A stretch of 64,000 nt of DNA from positions 1 to 64,000 of the forward strand of contig CALYBQ010000006.1 of assembly GCA_944415565.1 (NCBI GenBank), written 5' to 3'. The position numbers and the translations under genes are program-made. Below, one piece after another: positions 8,996-17,082 of the stretch (its first letter is position 1; each line of letters starts with the position of its first letter). The notes beneath the pieces were generated by a model. The model was not told the origin of the DNA. It did not search any database and saw only the letters and a list, made by a program, of their open reading frames with translations. The stretch comes from an uncultured Rikenellaceae bacterium (lineage in GTDB: Bacteria > Bacteroidota > Bacteroidia > Bacteroidales > Rikenellaceae).

Positions 8996-9008
8996 TACTT
9001 GACAAGTA
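8996..9008. promoter_or_regulatory. Candidate operator TACTTG-A-CAAGTA
   Basis: A 6-1-6 inverted repeat overlapping the TTG (8999-9001) that serves as -33 element of the next promoter. HxlR/YodB-type redox regulators bind TACT...AGTA palindromes in front of nitroreductase genes, which fits the downstream gene. No HxlR gene lies in the window. Another small inverted repeat, CTAACTT-TC-AAGTTAG, lies at 8961-8976. Confidence 0.45.
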
Positions 9009-9030
9009 TATAGTATGTTATTTACTTTTG
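8999..9030 (+). promoter_or_regulatory. Promoter of the nitroreductase relic
   Basis: -33 TTG at 8999-9001, a 21-base spacer and -7 box TACTTTTG at 9023-9030. The start codon is at 9052. The promoter appears intact although the gene is broken. Confidence 0.55.
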
Positions 9031-9051
9031 CAAAGATTGACAAATAAAAAT

Positions 9052-9902
9052 ATGAATCCAATGAGTGTCTTACTAAAGATCGACAAAAGCACCTGTACAC
9101 AATGCGGTAGGTGCGTAAGAGTTTGCCCTTAGTCGGAGCGAGGTTTTGTTCCACAAGTTGAGAATATTGAGTTCTGCATTAAGTGCGGATATTGTGCTGT
9201 GGTATGCCCAAACAATGCTATAATACATTCTTCATTTCCAATGGAAAAGATTCATTGTATTGATAGAACGGCTATGCCTTCTCCTAAACAAATGATGTCG
9301 CTTTGCAAAGCAAGGCGTTCAAATCGCTCCTTCACAAATAAGCCTGTTCCGGTTGAATATCTTGATATGATATTGGAAGCAGCTCATCGGGCTCCGACTG
9401 GTGGCAATCTCCAACAAGTAGGATTTACTCTTATAGCCGATCCTGCTAAACTACGCTGTCTTGTTGAAATGGCGATGAATGTTTTTGATCGAATGATTAA
9501 AAGACTCCCAATTCCACTACTTAAGCCTCTATTGCGGAAATTAATGCCTGAGGCATATAAAAGTCTTCCTTTCTTTCTGTCAATGCGGGAAGCAATGGGC
9601 AAAGGTGGCGATCCTATGTTGCGAGGTGCTATCGCCCTGATACTCATACATACACCTGAATCTGACCATTTTGGGATAGAAAATTCCAATATGGCTTACA
9701 AAACGGTTCGTTGATGGCTGAAAGTTTAGGTGTAAGCTAAGTCTATACCGGTTTCTTAAATATGGCAGCAAAACAGGATAAGCGAATAATTGAATATCTA
9801 AATATTGAAGGGAAAATTCATGCAGGGATGGCACTCGGCATACCTAAATTCCTTTTTTTAAGCTACATGGATAAGAACGAAATTATGCTTGATAAACTAT
9901 GA
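9052..9902 (+). pseudogene. Broken ferredoxin-nitroreductase fusion
   Basis: Would encode an N-terminal 2x[4Fe-4S] ferredoxin domain (CTQCGRCVRVCP, CIKCGYCAVVCP) fused to an FMN-dependent nitroreductase (SLCKARRSNRSF, AAHRAPTGGNLQ). Three lesions are visible. A TAG at 9130-9132 falls straight after the last Cys-Pro of the first cluster motif, with the same frame then open to about 9700. A frameshift near 9695-9705 follows. An in-frame TAA near 9738 comes shortly after the recovered NGSLMAESLGVS. The remainder VYTGFLNMAAKQDKRIIEYL runs to a TGA at 9902. A truncated nitroreductase of 171 aa could start at 9199 but would lack the C-terminal part that completes the flavin site. Confidence 0.8.
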
Positions 9903-10247
9903 TTATTGTAGGTTATGATTGTGCTATATAATGAAATGAGATAGAATAATGAATTTTCTTGCTTCCTGTTTTTTTGTTAGTATAGGCTATATTAAAAAAT
10001 CGTCAGTTGTTTTCTAGTTATATAGTGTTAACTATTTGTGTGCTTGTGAGGATTATAGTATTACTTCCATAAACTTGGCATATAATCAGTGCGATCGATG
10101 TATGGGCCTCGGTCGGAGATGACTGACTATACCTGTTAGATAGATTTGGCCGAATATGGGGTCGAGTAAATTTAAATTGTTGCCGCGAGATATGATAACG
10201 TCGTTGTGGACAAGTAGGTTATTCATGGCACATTGAACTTTTTTGTC
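9903..10247. other. Intergenic, nothing recognised
   Basis: About 345 bases between the nitroreductase relic and the engB promoter. AT-rich at the left, no credible gene, RNA or repeat seen. It marks the transition from accessory to core sequence. Confidence 0.5.
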
Positions 10248-10255
10248 TACTTTTG
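10248..10255 (+). promoter_or_regulatory. -7 box TACTTTTG of engB
   Basis: Matches TAnnTTTG and ends 4 bases before the chosen engB ATG at 10260, implying a very short or absent leader. Confidence 0.55.
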
Positions 10256-10259
10256 CCAT

Positions 10260-10862
10260 ATGAACATAACATCGGCAATATTCAAGTGCAGCAGCGAAAA
10301 ACTGTCGCAGGTCCCGGCGGACGGCTTGCCGGAATTTGCGTTCATCGGACGCAGCAATGTAGGCAAGTCGTCGCTAATAAACATGCTCACGGACAAACCG
10401 TCGCTCGCAAAGGTCTCCTCGACCCCCGGTAAGACACGCCTTATAAATCATTTCATTATCAACAATGAATGGTACTTGGTCGACCTGCCGGGTTACGGAT
10501 ACGCGAGAGTGGCAAGAACGGTCAGGGAGAAATTCTCTAAACTGATTACCGATTACGTGCTCCGCAGCGACAAGATGCACTTCCTGTTCGTACTTGTGGA
10601 CTCAAGGCTCGAACCGCAAAAAATAGACCTTGAATTCATCGACATGCTCGGCCGGAACGGCGTGCCTTTCGGCATAGTCTTTACCAAGACAGACAAGTTG
10701 TCGGAAAATCAGGCCATATCGAGCATGGCCCGCTATAAACGCGTGCTTAAAGGTTCGTGGGAGGAGCTGCCGATAATGTTCGCCACGTCGTCGGAAAAGA
10801 AAAAAGGGCGCGATGACATACTCGATTTCATCGGCTCGTGCCTCGCTGCGGAAGACGCCTAA
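10260..10862 (+). CDS. engB: Ribosome biogenesis GTPase EngB/YsxC
   Basis: 200-residue GTPase needed for large ribosomal subunit assembly. G1 GRSNVGKSS, G3 DLPGYG and G4 TKTD appear in the usual order; the length fits the family. The start MNITSAIF at 10260 was chosen because it sits just after the -7 box and aligns with the family N-terminus; an upstream in-frame ATG at 10233 overlaps the promoter. prs follows 106 bases later on the same strand. The gene stands at the left edge of conserved core genome. Confidence 0.93.
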   Translation: MNITSAIFKCSSEKLSQVPADGLPEFAFIGRSNVGKSSLINMLTDKPSLAKVSSTPGKTRLINHFIINNEWYLVDLPGYGYARVARTVREKFSKLITDYVLRSDKMHFLFVLVDSRLEPQKIDLEFIDMLGRNGVPFGIVFTKTDKLSENQAISSMARYKRVLKGSWEELPIMFATSSEKKKGRDDILDFIGSCLAAEDA

Positions 10863-10968
10863 GACGAAGAAAATACCATATATTGAAAAAAAATGCCCGC
10901 GACCTATGAAAACTGCGAGCAATAGCTTACTTTTGTGCCCATAAAAACCAGACCAATATTTTCCCATA

Positions 10969-11910
10969 ATGGCTATCCACAAACTTAAGATCTTTGCGTG
11001 CCGCGAATCTCGCCCTATGGCTGAAAAAATAGCTAAGGCCTACGGATGCGAACTCGGCAATTCATCAGTCCTCGAATTCAGCGACGGCGAATTCCAGCCG
11101 GCTTACAACGAAAGCATACGCGGATGTACGGTATTTATCGTACAATCGACATTCCCGCCCGCAGAGAACCTGATGGAGTTGTTGCTCATGATAGATGCCG
11201 CACGACGCGCTTCGGCTTACAAGGTCATCGCCGTAATGCCGTACTTCGGTTGGGCACGTCAGGACCGCAAAGACCGTCCGAGGGTATCCATAGGTGCGAA
11301 ACTCGTTGCCAATCTGCTTTGTGCAGCCGGTGTCGACCGCATCATGACAATGGACCTGCACGCAGATCAGATACAGGGTTTTTTCGACGTTCCGGTAGAC
11401 CATATATACGCGAGCGGTATTTTCGTTCCGTATATCAAGAGTCTCAATATCGAGGACCTTTCGTTCGCAGCACCCGATATGGGTGGAGCGAAACGCGTGA
11501 ACGCATATTCGCAGTATCTCAACGCCCCCATGATAATCAGCCACAAACAGCGCGAAAAGGCCAATGTCGTAGGTTCGATGACGGCTATCGGCGAAGTGGA
11601 AGGCCGCAATATCATCATTCTCGACGACATGATCGACACTGCCGGAACGATCACGAAGGCTGCCGACATGCTCATGGAACGCGGAGCTAAGAGCGTGCGT
11701 GCTGCTGCGACGCATGCAGTGCTTTCGGGCCCGGCATACGACCGTATTAACGCAAGCGCACTTTCGGAAGTAATCGTAACCGATACCATACCATTGAAAC
11801 AAGGCGAAGATCTTTCGAAATTTACCGTACTGAGCGTTGCCGACATTTTTGCCGACGTGATGGAAAGGGTCCACAATTACAAGGAGATAAGTTCGCGTTT
11901 CATTTTTTAG
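10969..11910 (+). CDS. prs: Ribose-phosphate pyrophosphokinase
   Basis: 313 residues; makes PRPP from ribose-5-phosphate and ATP for nucleotide, His and Trp synthesis. The family landmarks are FSDGEFQPAYNES, the flexible-loop region GWARQDRKDRPRVSIGAKLV, DLHADQIQGFFD, and the PRPP loop ILDDMIDTAGTI. The length matches class I PRPP synthases. An upstream TTACTTTTG (about 10927-10935) could serve as its own promoter. A serine tRNA follows 108 bases after the stop. Confidence 0.96.
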   Translation: MAIHKLKIFACRESRPMAEKIAKAYGCELGNSSVLEFSDGEFQPAYNESIRGCTVFIVQSTFPPAENLMELLLMIDAARRASAYKVIAVMPYFGWARQDRKDRPRVSIGAKLVANLLCAAGVDRIMTMDLHADQIQGFFDVPVDHIYASGIFVPYIKSLNIEDLSFAAPDMGGAKRVNAYSQYLNAPMIISHKQREKANVVGSMTAIGEVEGRNIIILDDMIDTAGTITKAADMLMERGAKSVRAAATHAVLSGPAYDRINASALSEVIVTDTIPLKQGEDLSKFTVLSVADIFADVMERVHNYKEISSRFIF

Positions 11911-11964
11911 GCGAAAAATATCCTGAATAAACAGCGGTAAACGGTCGTAATTCTTTAAAAGCCG

Positions 11965-11996
11965 TTTGGTAAATCGGGGAAAATGATTTACATTTG
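11965..11996 (+). promoter_or_regulatory. Promoter of tRNA-Ser(GCT)
   Basis: -33 TTTG at 11965-11968, a 20-base spacer and -7 TACATTTG at 11989-11996, a near-perfect Bacteroidetes housekeeping promoter. The tRNA begins 23 bases downstream. Confidence 0.75.
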
Positions 11997-12018
11997 CACC
12001 ACTGTATTTCAGTAGCCC

Positions 12019-12105
12019 GGTGAGATGGGTGAGTGGCTGAAACCACCAGTTTGCTAAACTGACGTACGGGCAACCGTACCGGGGGTTCGAATCCCCCTCT
12101 CACCG
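12019..12105 (+). tRNA. tRNA-Ser (anticodon GCT)
   Basis: 87 nt with acceptor stem GGTGAGA/TCTCACC, anticodon loop TTGCTAA (anticodon GCT, reading AGC/AGU), a long class II variable arm and T-arm GGGGG-TTCGAAT-CCCCC. The 3' CCA is not encoded (genomic CGA follows the discriminator G), so it must be added by a nucleotidyltransferase. A promoter precedes it and a strong terminator follows. Confidence 0.95.
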
Positions 12106-12107
12106 CG

Positions 12108-12145
12108 ACAAAAGACTACCTATCTCAGGTAGTCTTTTGTTTTTG
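12108..12145 (+). terminator. Rho-independent terminator of tRNA-Ser(GCT)
   Basis: ACAAAAGACTACCT (12108-12121) pairs with 12127-12140 around a 5-nt loop, followed by a T-rich tract. Confidence 0.85.
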
Positions 12146-12382
12146 TTTTGCTATGTTCGTGGACACAAAGGTGGGTGGAGGCGCAAAAGTTCTGCTAACG
12201 ATGCCGAGTTTGTAACAGATATGTTTTACTGGATAGTTTGATTAATTGAAGCCTCGACTTTGTATATATGTAGCAATCTGTGTACGGATTGGGGAAGGTT
12301 AAGGTTGTATCGGTGTCAGGTGCACGTTAGTAATTAAAATAGTATTTTTAATAGATTTGCGCGTATAAAAACACTTAAAAGG

Positions 12383-12414
12383 TTGGTGTAATCCGGAGAA
12401 TTTATCTATATTTG
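12383..12414 (+). promoter_or_regulatory. Promoter of tRNA-Ser(CGA)
   Basis: -33 TTG at 12383-12385, a 21-base spacer and -7 TATATTTG at 12407-12414. The mature tRNA starts about 70 bases downstream, so a 5' leader is removed. Confidence 0.7.
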
Positions 12415-12483
12415 CAGCCGTTATCCGGTCCGTCATTTCGACATAGGCAATTAATGACAGCAGGATACATGTTCTTACGATAC

Positions 12484-12573
12484 GGAGAGATGCCGGAGTG
12501 GTCGATCGGGGCGGTCTCGAAAACCGTTGTACCCTCGCGGGTACCCAGGGTTCGAATCCCTGTCTCTCCGCCA
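12484..12573 (+). tRNA. tRNA-Ser (anticodon CGA)
   Basis: 90 nt including an encoded CCA end. Acceptor stem GGAGAGA/TCTCTCC, anticodon loop CTCGAAA (anticodon CGA, reading UCG), a long variable arm with CCTCGCGGG, and T-arm CAGGG-TTCGAAT-CCCTG. Unlike the neighbouring serine tRNA it carries genomic CCA. Confidence 0.95.
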
Positions 12574-12595
12574 AAGACCTTAATAAGCAATCAGA

Positions 12596-12622
12596 AGCAC
12601 CCTTTTCGGGGTGCTTTTTTGT
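12596..12622 (+). terminator. Terminator of tRNA-Ser(CGA)
   Basis: AAGCACCC (12596-12603) pairs with GGGTGCTT (12610-12617), followed by a T run. Confidence 0.85.
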
Positions 12623-12683
12623 TTGCAGAGCCTCCACTCGGCCCACACAAACTGCCCCGTATAAATATCCTGTCATACTCACA

Positions 12684-13370
12684 CTATATCCCGGATGCGA
12701 TCCAAGGGCTAAGCAAGCAGAACGCGACAGTATACACCGCGAGGCATGCGGTAAGGATATTTACACTATGTGTATTATACACACCGGAGTTAAGTGTGCT
12801 GCTAAAGAACTTGCCTACCGTGATATAATATAATTTATAAACCATAAATCCGAGTGCGCTTCCGACCAACATCCCTCCAACGACGTCGGAAACAAAATGA
12901 ACTCCCAAGTAAACCCTCGAATAGGCCATGACGGTTGCCCACAGAACGATGTAGACGGTATATGACTTGCGGCGGAAGATAAGCGCAGAGAAAGTCGCGA
13001 ATCCGAACGCATTGGTTGCGTGTCCGGAGATGAACCCGTAGCTCAGATGCCCGTTAATGTGATCCGAAAGCGTCCGGACGTGCTCCATGATACCCGGAAA
13101 GCTCGTCGGACGGGGACGGGCTATCAGAGGTTTGAAGATGCCCGACGACACAAAATCACATACGGCGACAGTCAATACGATAAATACAAGTACAGGCAAC
13201 CATTCGCGCCAACTATGTTTGTAGATTATCGTGAAGATTATGAGGGCGGCCGGTGCTATCCATATCTTTTGTCCGGAGTAGAGATACATGATGTGGTCTG
13301 CGAGAAAAGAATGTGCTTGGTTGATGGCGAAAAATAATGCGGCTTCACCCGGAATGAGAAAATCGGTCAT
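12684..13370 (-). CDS. PAP2-family membrane phosphatase
   Basis: 228 residues with about six membrane segments. The three PAP2 motifs are present: KPLIARPRP, YGFISGHATNAFG (His general acid) and SRVYLGVHFVSDVVGG (nucleophile His and Asp). These enzymes dephosphorylate lipid phosphates such as undecaprenyl-pyrophosphate or phosphatidylglycerol phosphate; the exact substrate cannot be read from the sequence. It stands alone, divergent from the EamA transporter gene. The last ~45 residues are less conserved and include an extra hydrophobic segment. Confidence 0.88.
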   Translation of the reverse strand: MTDFLIPGEAALFFAINQAHSFLADHIMYLYSGQKIWIAPAALIIFTIIYKHSWREWLPVLVFIVLTVAVCDFVSSGIFKPLIARPRPTSFPGIMEHVRTLSDHINGHLSYGFISGHATNAFGFATFSALIFRRKSYTVYIVLWATVMAYSRVYLGVHFVSDVVGGMLVGSALGFMVYKLYYITVGKFFSSTLNSGVYNTHSVNILTACLAVYTVAFCLLSPWIASGI

Positions 13371-13397
13371 GGCATCAATCGGTTATGAATGTCAAGC

Positions 13398-13405
13398 CAA
13401 AACTA
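13398..13405 (-). promoter_or_regulatory. -7 box TAGTTTTG of the PAP2 gene
   Basis: Minus strand reads TAGTTTTG, 27 bases before the start codon; matches TAnnTTTG. Confidence 0.45.
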
Positions 13406-13513
13406 CGGGCCGATTTTGTATAAATTTAAAATATTGTCACTCAGTCCGAAACAGCACTCTGGATTTCTTGAAATTTTATTCTTAATTTCGCTGGACAGGA
13501 AATAGATGATTGT

Positions 13514-13933
13514 ATGTGGAAATATTATGCGGTATTGTCGGCCGTGTTCGCGGCGCTGACGGCGATATTTGCCAAGATGGGAATAAAGGGTATAAATTCG
13601 GATCTCGCAACGGCGATACGAACCTGTGTCATCCTTCTCATAACATGGGGAATAGTGATCGTATCGGGAGCCGGCAGCGGAATTAAGGAACTGACGCGCA
13701 CCAATTGGCTGTTCCTGTTGTTGTCGGGGGCAGCGACCGGTTTGTCTTGGCTGTTCTATTTCAAGGCGCTGCAACTCGGTGAAGCATCTAAAGTGGCTCC
13801 GATAGATAAGCTCAGTGTGGCGTTTACCATACTGCTGTCGTTCATAATCCTCAAGGAACCTCTCGGATGGCGGGTAGTGCTCGGCGGATGTCTCATCGTA
13901 GGCGGGTCTCTTGTCATCTTAATGGGAAAATAG
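13514..13933 (+). CDS. Half-size EamA/DMT transporter
   Basis: 139 residues with four or five membrane segments forming a single EamA domain, half the usual 10-TM size, so it would act as a homodimer. The conserved end FIILKEPLGWRVVLGGCLIV is typical of these transporters. The substrate is unknown. Its stop is 2 bases before the start of a response regulator, so a transporter, response regulator and histidine kinase form one operon. That tight link suggests the transporter is controlled by, or gives a signal to, the two-component system. Confidence 0.85.
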   Translation: MWKYYAVLSAVFAALTAIFAKMGIKGINSDLATAIRTCVILLITWGIVIVSGAGSGIKELTRTNWLFLLLSGAATGLSWLFYFKALQLGEASKVAPIDKLSVAFTILLSFIILKEPLGWRVVLGGCLIVGGSLVILMGK

Positions 13934-13935
13934 TT

Positions 13936-14610
13936 ATGAAGGTATTGCTCGTTGAAGACGAAGTCGAGTTGTCGCAGAATATCGTAGCCTACCTATCTAC
14001 CGACGACTACCTGTGCGAACAGGCGTTCACGTACGATCAGGCTATGGAGAAGATAGCGCTCTATTCATACGACTGCATCCTGCTCGACCTTAATCTTCCC
14101 GGCGGTGACGGTTTGAGGATACTGGACGAGATAAAGGCCCGCGATATAGACAGCGGTGTGATAATCATATCGGCGCGCGGATCGTTGGACGATCGCATAG
14201 AGGGGCTGAAAACTGGTGCGGACGACTATCTGGCCAAGCCTTTCCCCTTGCCGGAGATCGGCATGAGGATATACGCTGTGATGCGGCGGCGGAAATTCAC
14301 CGGCAACAACCGTATCGAATCGGGCAATGTGGAGATAGATCTGCTTGCCAAGAGTGTCGCGGTGGAAGGGCGGGAGGTGTCTCTCACGAAATCGGAATAC
14401 GAGTTGTTGCTTTTCTTGATCGGGAACAAAAAACGTGTCGTGTCGAAGAACTCCATAGCTGAACACCTCTCCGGCGATATGGCCGATATGCTCGACAGCT
14501 ACAACTTCGTGTATGCCCATATCAAGAACCTCAAGGCCAAGCTCTCAAAGGCCGGTTCGACAAATAATATCAAGACGATTTACGGAACTGGATACCAATG
14601 GGAAGAATAG
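13936..14610 (+). CDS. OmpR-family response regulator
   Basis: 224 residues. The receiver domain (about 1-118) has acidic pocket EDE (residues 7-9), phosphoacceptor D51 in LLDLNLP, and the conserved Lys in LAKPF. The DNA-binding winged helix (about 128-222) has VSLTKSEYELLLFL and the end TIYGTGYQW. The start at 13936 (MKVLLVEDE) fits the family; an upstream in-frame ATG lies inside the transporter gene. The gene overlaps the histidine kinase by 13 bases. Confidence 0.94.
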   Translation: MKVLLVEDEVELSQNIVAYLSTDDYLCEQAFTYDQAMEKIALYSYDCILLDLNLPGGDGLRILDEIKARDIDSGVIIISARGSLDDRIEGLKTGADDYLAKPFPLPEIGMRIYAVMRRRKFTGNNRIESGNVEIDLLAKSVAVEGREVSLTKSEYELLLFLIGNKKRVVSKNSIAEHLSGDMADMLDSYNFVYAHIKNLKAKLSKAGSTNNIKTIYGTGYQWEE

Positions 14611-15920
14611 GCCGTACACTCGCAGTTAAAAGCCTGACAAGGTTTTTCGTCGCTACGGTTATCGTATTGGCGGCTTGTCTGCCTTTGATGTACCTCTTGA
14701 TGGAGCGATACTACAAGGAGGATCTGGACGAGTTGATAATATTCCGCTACGACGATTTCGTCAAGCACAAATTGCCCGCTTTCAGCACGAACGATATTCC
14801 GGTTTGGAATGGATATAACGAAGATATGCTCATTCTGCCGTATCGGGAAGGGCTGAAGATCGGGGAAGTTTCGCAGGAGGAGCATTACAACCGGGCCGAA
14901 GGGCATGAGATCTATTACCGCGTGTATTACGGCGAGGTGCTTATCGAGGGGCATCCCTATGTATTTATGTCGCGAATCCCGATGATCGAATCGAAGGACC
15001 TGTGGAAAACGCTGTCAGCCCAATATGGGGTATTGTTCATTGTCCTGCTCGTATCATTGTCGGTGCTGTATTATTATATGTCCAAGAGGTTGTGGCGGCC
15101 GTTCTACACCACGCTCGGCGCAATCAGCCGTTTCGATCTCGGACAAGGTGTCGTGCCTGCAATGGGAACGAGCGATACGGTAGAGTTCGAGAGGCTTAAC
15201 CGTATACTCGAAGAGCTGTTGTCTGGCAATATACGTGTCTATAACGATCAGAAAAAGTTTATCGAGAATGCCTCGCACGAGTTGCAGACCCCGCTCGCGG
15301 TATTTCTCTCACAGTTGGATATGCTGTTGCAATCACCCGACCTGACGGACCGGCAGAGTCGGACGATACAGACGCTTTATTCCGTTGCTTCGCGCATGAC
15401 GAGGTTGAACAAGAACTTATTATTGCTTGCGAAAATAGATAACTCGCAATTCCGGCAGAGGGAGGATTTGGACTTCATACAGCTTCTCAATGCCCAACTG
15501 GAGTATTTACGCCCAATGGCAGAGGATAACGGATTGTCGATGACTGTTCAGACGGATAACAGTTTGATAATTAATGCGAATAAGACGCTGGTCGAGAGCC
15601 TTGTGAATAATATCGTCGTCAATGCGATCAATCACAATGTTCAAAACGGGGCTATCTTGGTATCGGTGTGCGGAACCCGGTTCACCGTAACGAATACGGG
15701 CGAGGGCACGGCATTGGATCCGGAAGTAATATTCCGTCGTTTCAATAAATTTACGGACGGGCGAAAAGGCAACGGGTTGGGCTTGTCGATAGTGGCGCAG
15801 ATAGTCCGTCTGCACAAATGGGGAATTGCATACGAATATACCGATAGCGGGCACTCATTCATCGTGAATTTTGCCGCAGAAAACGGCAGCACCTCTGTCC
15901 CATCCACCCGACATGAATAA
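14598..15920 (+). CDS. Sensor histidine kinase
   Basis: 440 residues. Membrane segment about 16-35, a periplasmic sensing region about 36-140, a second membrane segment about 142-161, a HAMP-like linker, and a HisKA domain with H227 in NASHELQTPL. The HATPase domain has an N-box around LVNNIVVNAINHN and G-box GNGLGLSIV. The ligand is unknown. The start overlaps the response regulator end, supporting coupled synthesis of the pair. A GC-rich hairpin follows. Confidence 0.93.
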   Translation: MGRIGRTLAVKSLTRFFVATVIVLAACLPLMYLLMERYYKEDLDELIIFRYDDFVKHKLPAFSTNDIPVWNGYNEDMLILPYREGLKIGEVSQEEHYNRAEGHEIYYRVYYGEVLIEGHPYVFMSRIPMIESKDLWKTLSAQYGVLFIVLLVSLSVLYYYMSKRLWRPFYTTLGAISRFDLGQGVVPAMGTSDTVEFERLNRILEELLSGNIRVYNDQKKFIENASHELQTPLAVFLSQLDMLLQSPDLTDRQSRTIQTLYSVASRMTRLNKNLLLLAKIDNSQFRQREDLDFIQLLNAQLEYLRPMAEDNGLSMTVQTDNSLIINANKTLVESLVNNIVVNAINHNVQNGAILVSVCGTRFTVTNTGEGTALDPEVIFRRFNKFTDGRKGNGLGLSIVAQIVRLHKWGIAYEYTDSGHSFIVNFAAENGSTSVPSTRHE

Positions 15921-16013
15921 CGATACCATTTGAACTTGATATGCTCCGAGGGCATTAGGCGCTACCATAGGCTGTCCGTATTTGTGCGAACCGTACAGAC
16001 AATATAAATAACT

Positions 16014-16039
16014 CGGCCCGGTATTGCGTTACCGGGCCG
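16014..16039. terminator. GC-rich hairpin between convergent genes
   Basis: CGGCCCGGTA (16014-16023) pairs with 16030-16039. It lies between the ends of the kinase and the convergent methyltransferase gene. The flanking T tract is poor, so termination efficiency is uncertain. Confidence 0.5.
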
Positions 16040-16096
16040 GGTATAGCCGTTCGGCCGTTGTGCGTGCATAGCAGACTTGCGGCCGTCCCTTACAAA

Positions 16097-16843
16097 TCAT
16101 CGCCCCATCTCGTCCAGCAATCGAGAGTGTTTTTTCAGGTATTTCACGCTGACGTAAAACAGGCAACTTACAATGGCCAGTATGATGAGTAAGCCGTTTG
16201 GCCGAATGTCGGCACTGGCTGCCATGACCGAGTCGAACAGGCAGAATATCAGCAGAAGGGCAAAGCATCCGTTTTTCTCTTTTTTCACAATCTTTTTCCA
16301 CGAGAAAGGATATGCGGGCCTTGCGAACCCTTTCGGGCGGGGCAGCAAAGCCGGTGTTCGCGATGCCCATTCAAGATAATCATGTCCGAATTTCCGGCGC
16401 AGGAATTGTTCCTCGGCATACATGATACGCTCGTAATATATCCAGTAGATTACCACGAAGACAGCAACGAACCAAGCGTTGCACGTCAGTAGCGCTATAC
16501 CGAGCCACATAAGGAAATTGCCCAGATATAACGGGTGGCGCACGACGGAGTATATCCCAGTCTTGTTCAGACATTCGGCCACCTGCTCTTTGGTATTGCG
16601 GCCGGAAGTACCGGCGGGAGTATATCCGACTGTCAGAATGCGGACGACGAGACCTACCAAGCTGACCGCCAGACATGAATACTCGTATAAATGCCAGTGT
16701 GGCAACAGAGCGCCGGCCAATCTGCCGCTATTGACGGTAAGCGCGAAAACCGCTACCCCTATGGCTAATATCGCGATGGGCAGCACTCCCCGATAACGGA
16801 ACAACCAGTTCCCTTGTCGTTCAAAATCTTCCTGTAAAGCCAT
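16097..16843 (-). CDS. Membrane methyltransferase, ICMT/PEMT-like
   Basis: 248 residues with several membrane segments. The region VVRHPLYLGNFLMWLGIALL followed by YWIYYERIMYAEEQFLRRKFG matches the SAM-binding C-terminal module of isoprenylcysteine/phospholipid N-methyltransferase-like proteins. In bacteria the substrates are mostly unknown. A further hydrophobic pair near the C-terminus (about 190-235) extends the usual fold. It is monocistronic. Confidence 0.75.
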   Translation of the reverse strand: MALQEDFERQGNWLFRYRGVLPIAILAIGVAVFALTVNSGRLAGALLPHWHLYEYSCLAVSLVGLVVRILTVGYTPAGTSGRNTKEQVAECLNKTGIYSVVRHPLYLGNFLMWLGIALLTCNAWFVAVFVVIYWIYYERIMYAEEQFLRRKFGHDYLEWASRTPALLPRPKGFARPAYPFSWKKIVKKEKNGCFALLLIFCLFDSVMAASADIRPNGLLIILAIVSCLFYVSVKYLKKHSRLLDEMGR

Positions 16844-16950
16844 AATCTTATATGTTTTGCCGTAAAAGTAGATGCCAACTTTGCAGAAATTTTGAATTTA
16901 TAGGTCCGGTTTCGGAGTATGAGAATGTGACGCCGTTACAGTTTTTTGGC

Positions 16951-16958
16951 TATATTTG
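16951..16958 (+). promoter_or_regulatory. -7 box TATATTTG upstream of the SGNH hydrolase
   Basis: A consensus -7 box 124 bases before the start codon of the SGNH gene. If used, it gives a leader of about 120 nt, in which no known riboswitch was recognised. Confidence 0.5.
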
Positions 16959-17082
16959 TTTCTGCATACAGCATTGCATGGTTCATCGCGCAGACACGAT
17001 GTGGCTGAAGACATTCGTCATGTGATTTTGGATATTTAGATAACCGTCACTACATAACCGAACATATAAAATTTATCGCCCA

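Noticed and set aside
12412-12833. Open frames running across tRNA-Ser(CGA) and its terminator.
   Set aside because: They overlap a clear tRNA with promoter and terminator.
17041-17082. Possible riboswitch in the ~120-nt leader of the SGNH hydrolase.
   Set aside because: No recognisable conserved motif or terminator/anti-terminator pair.
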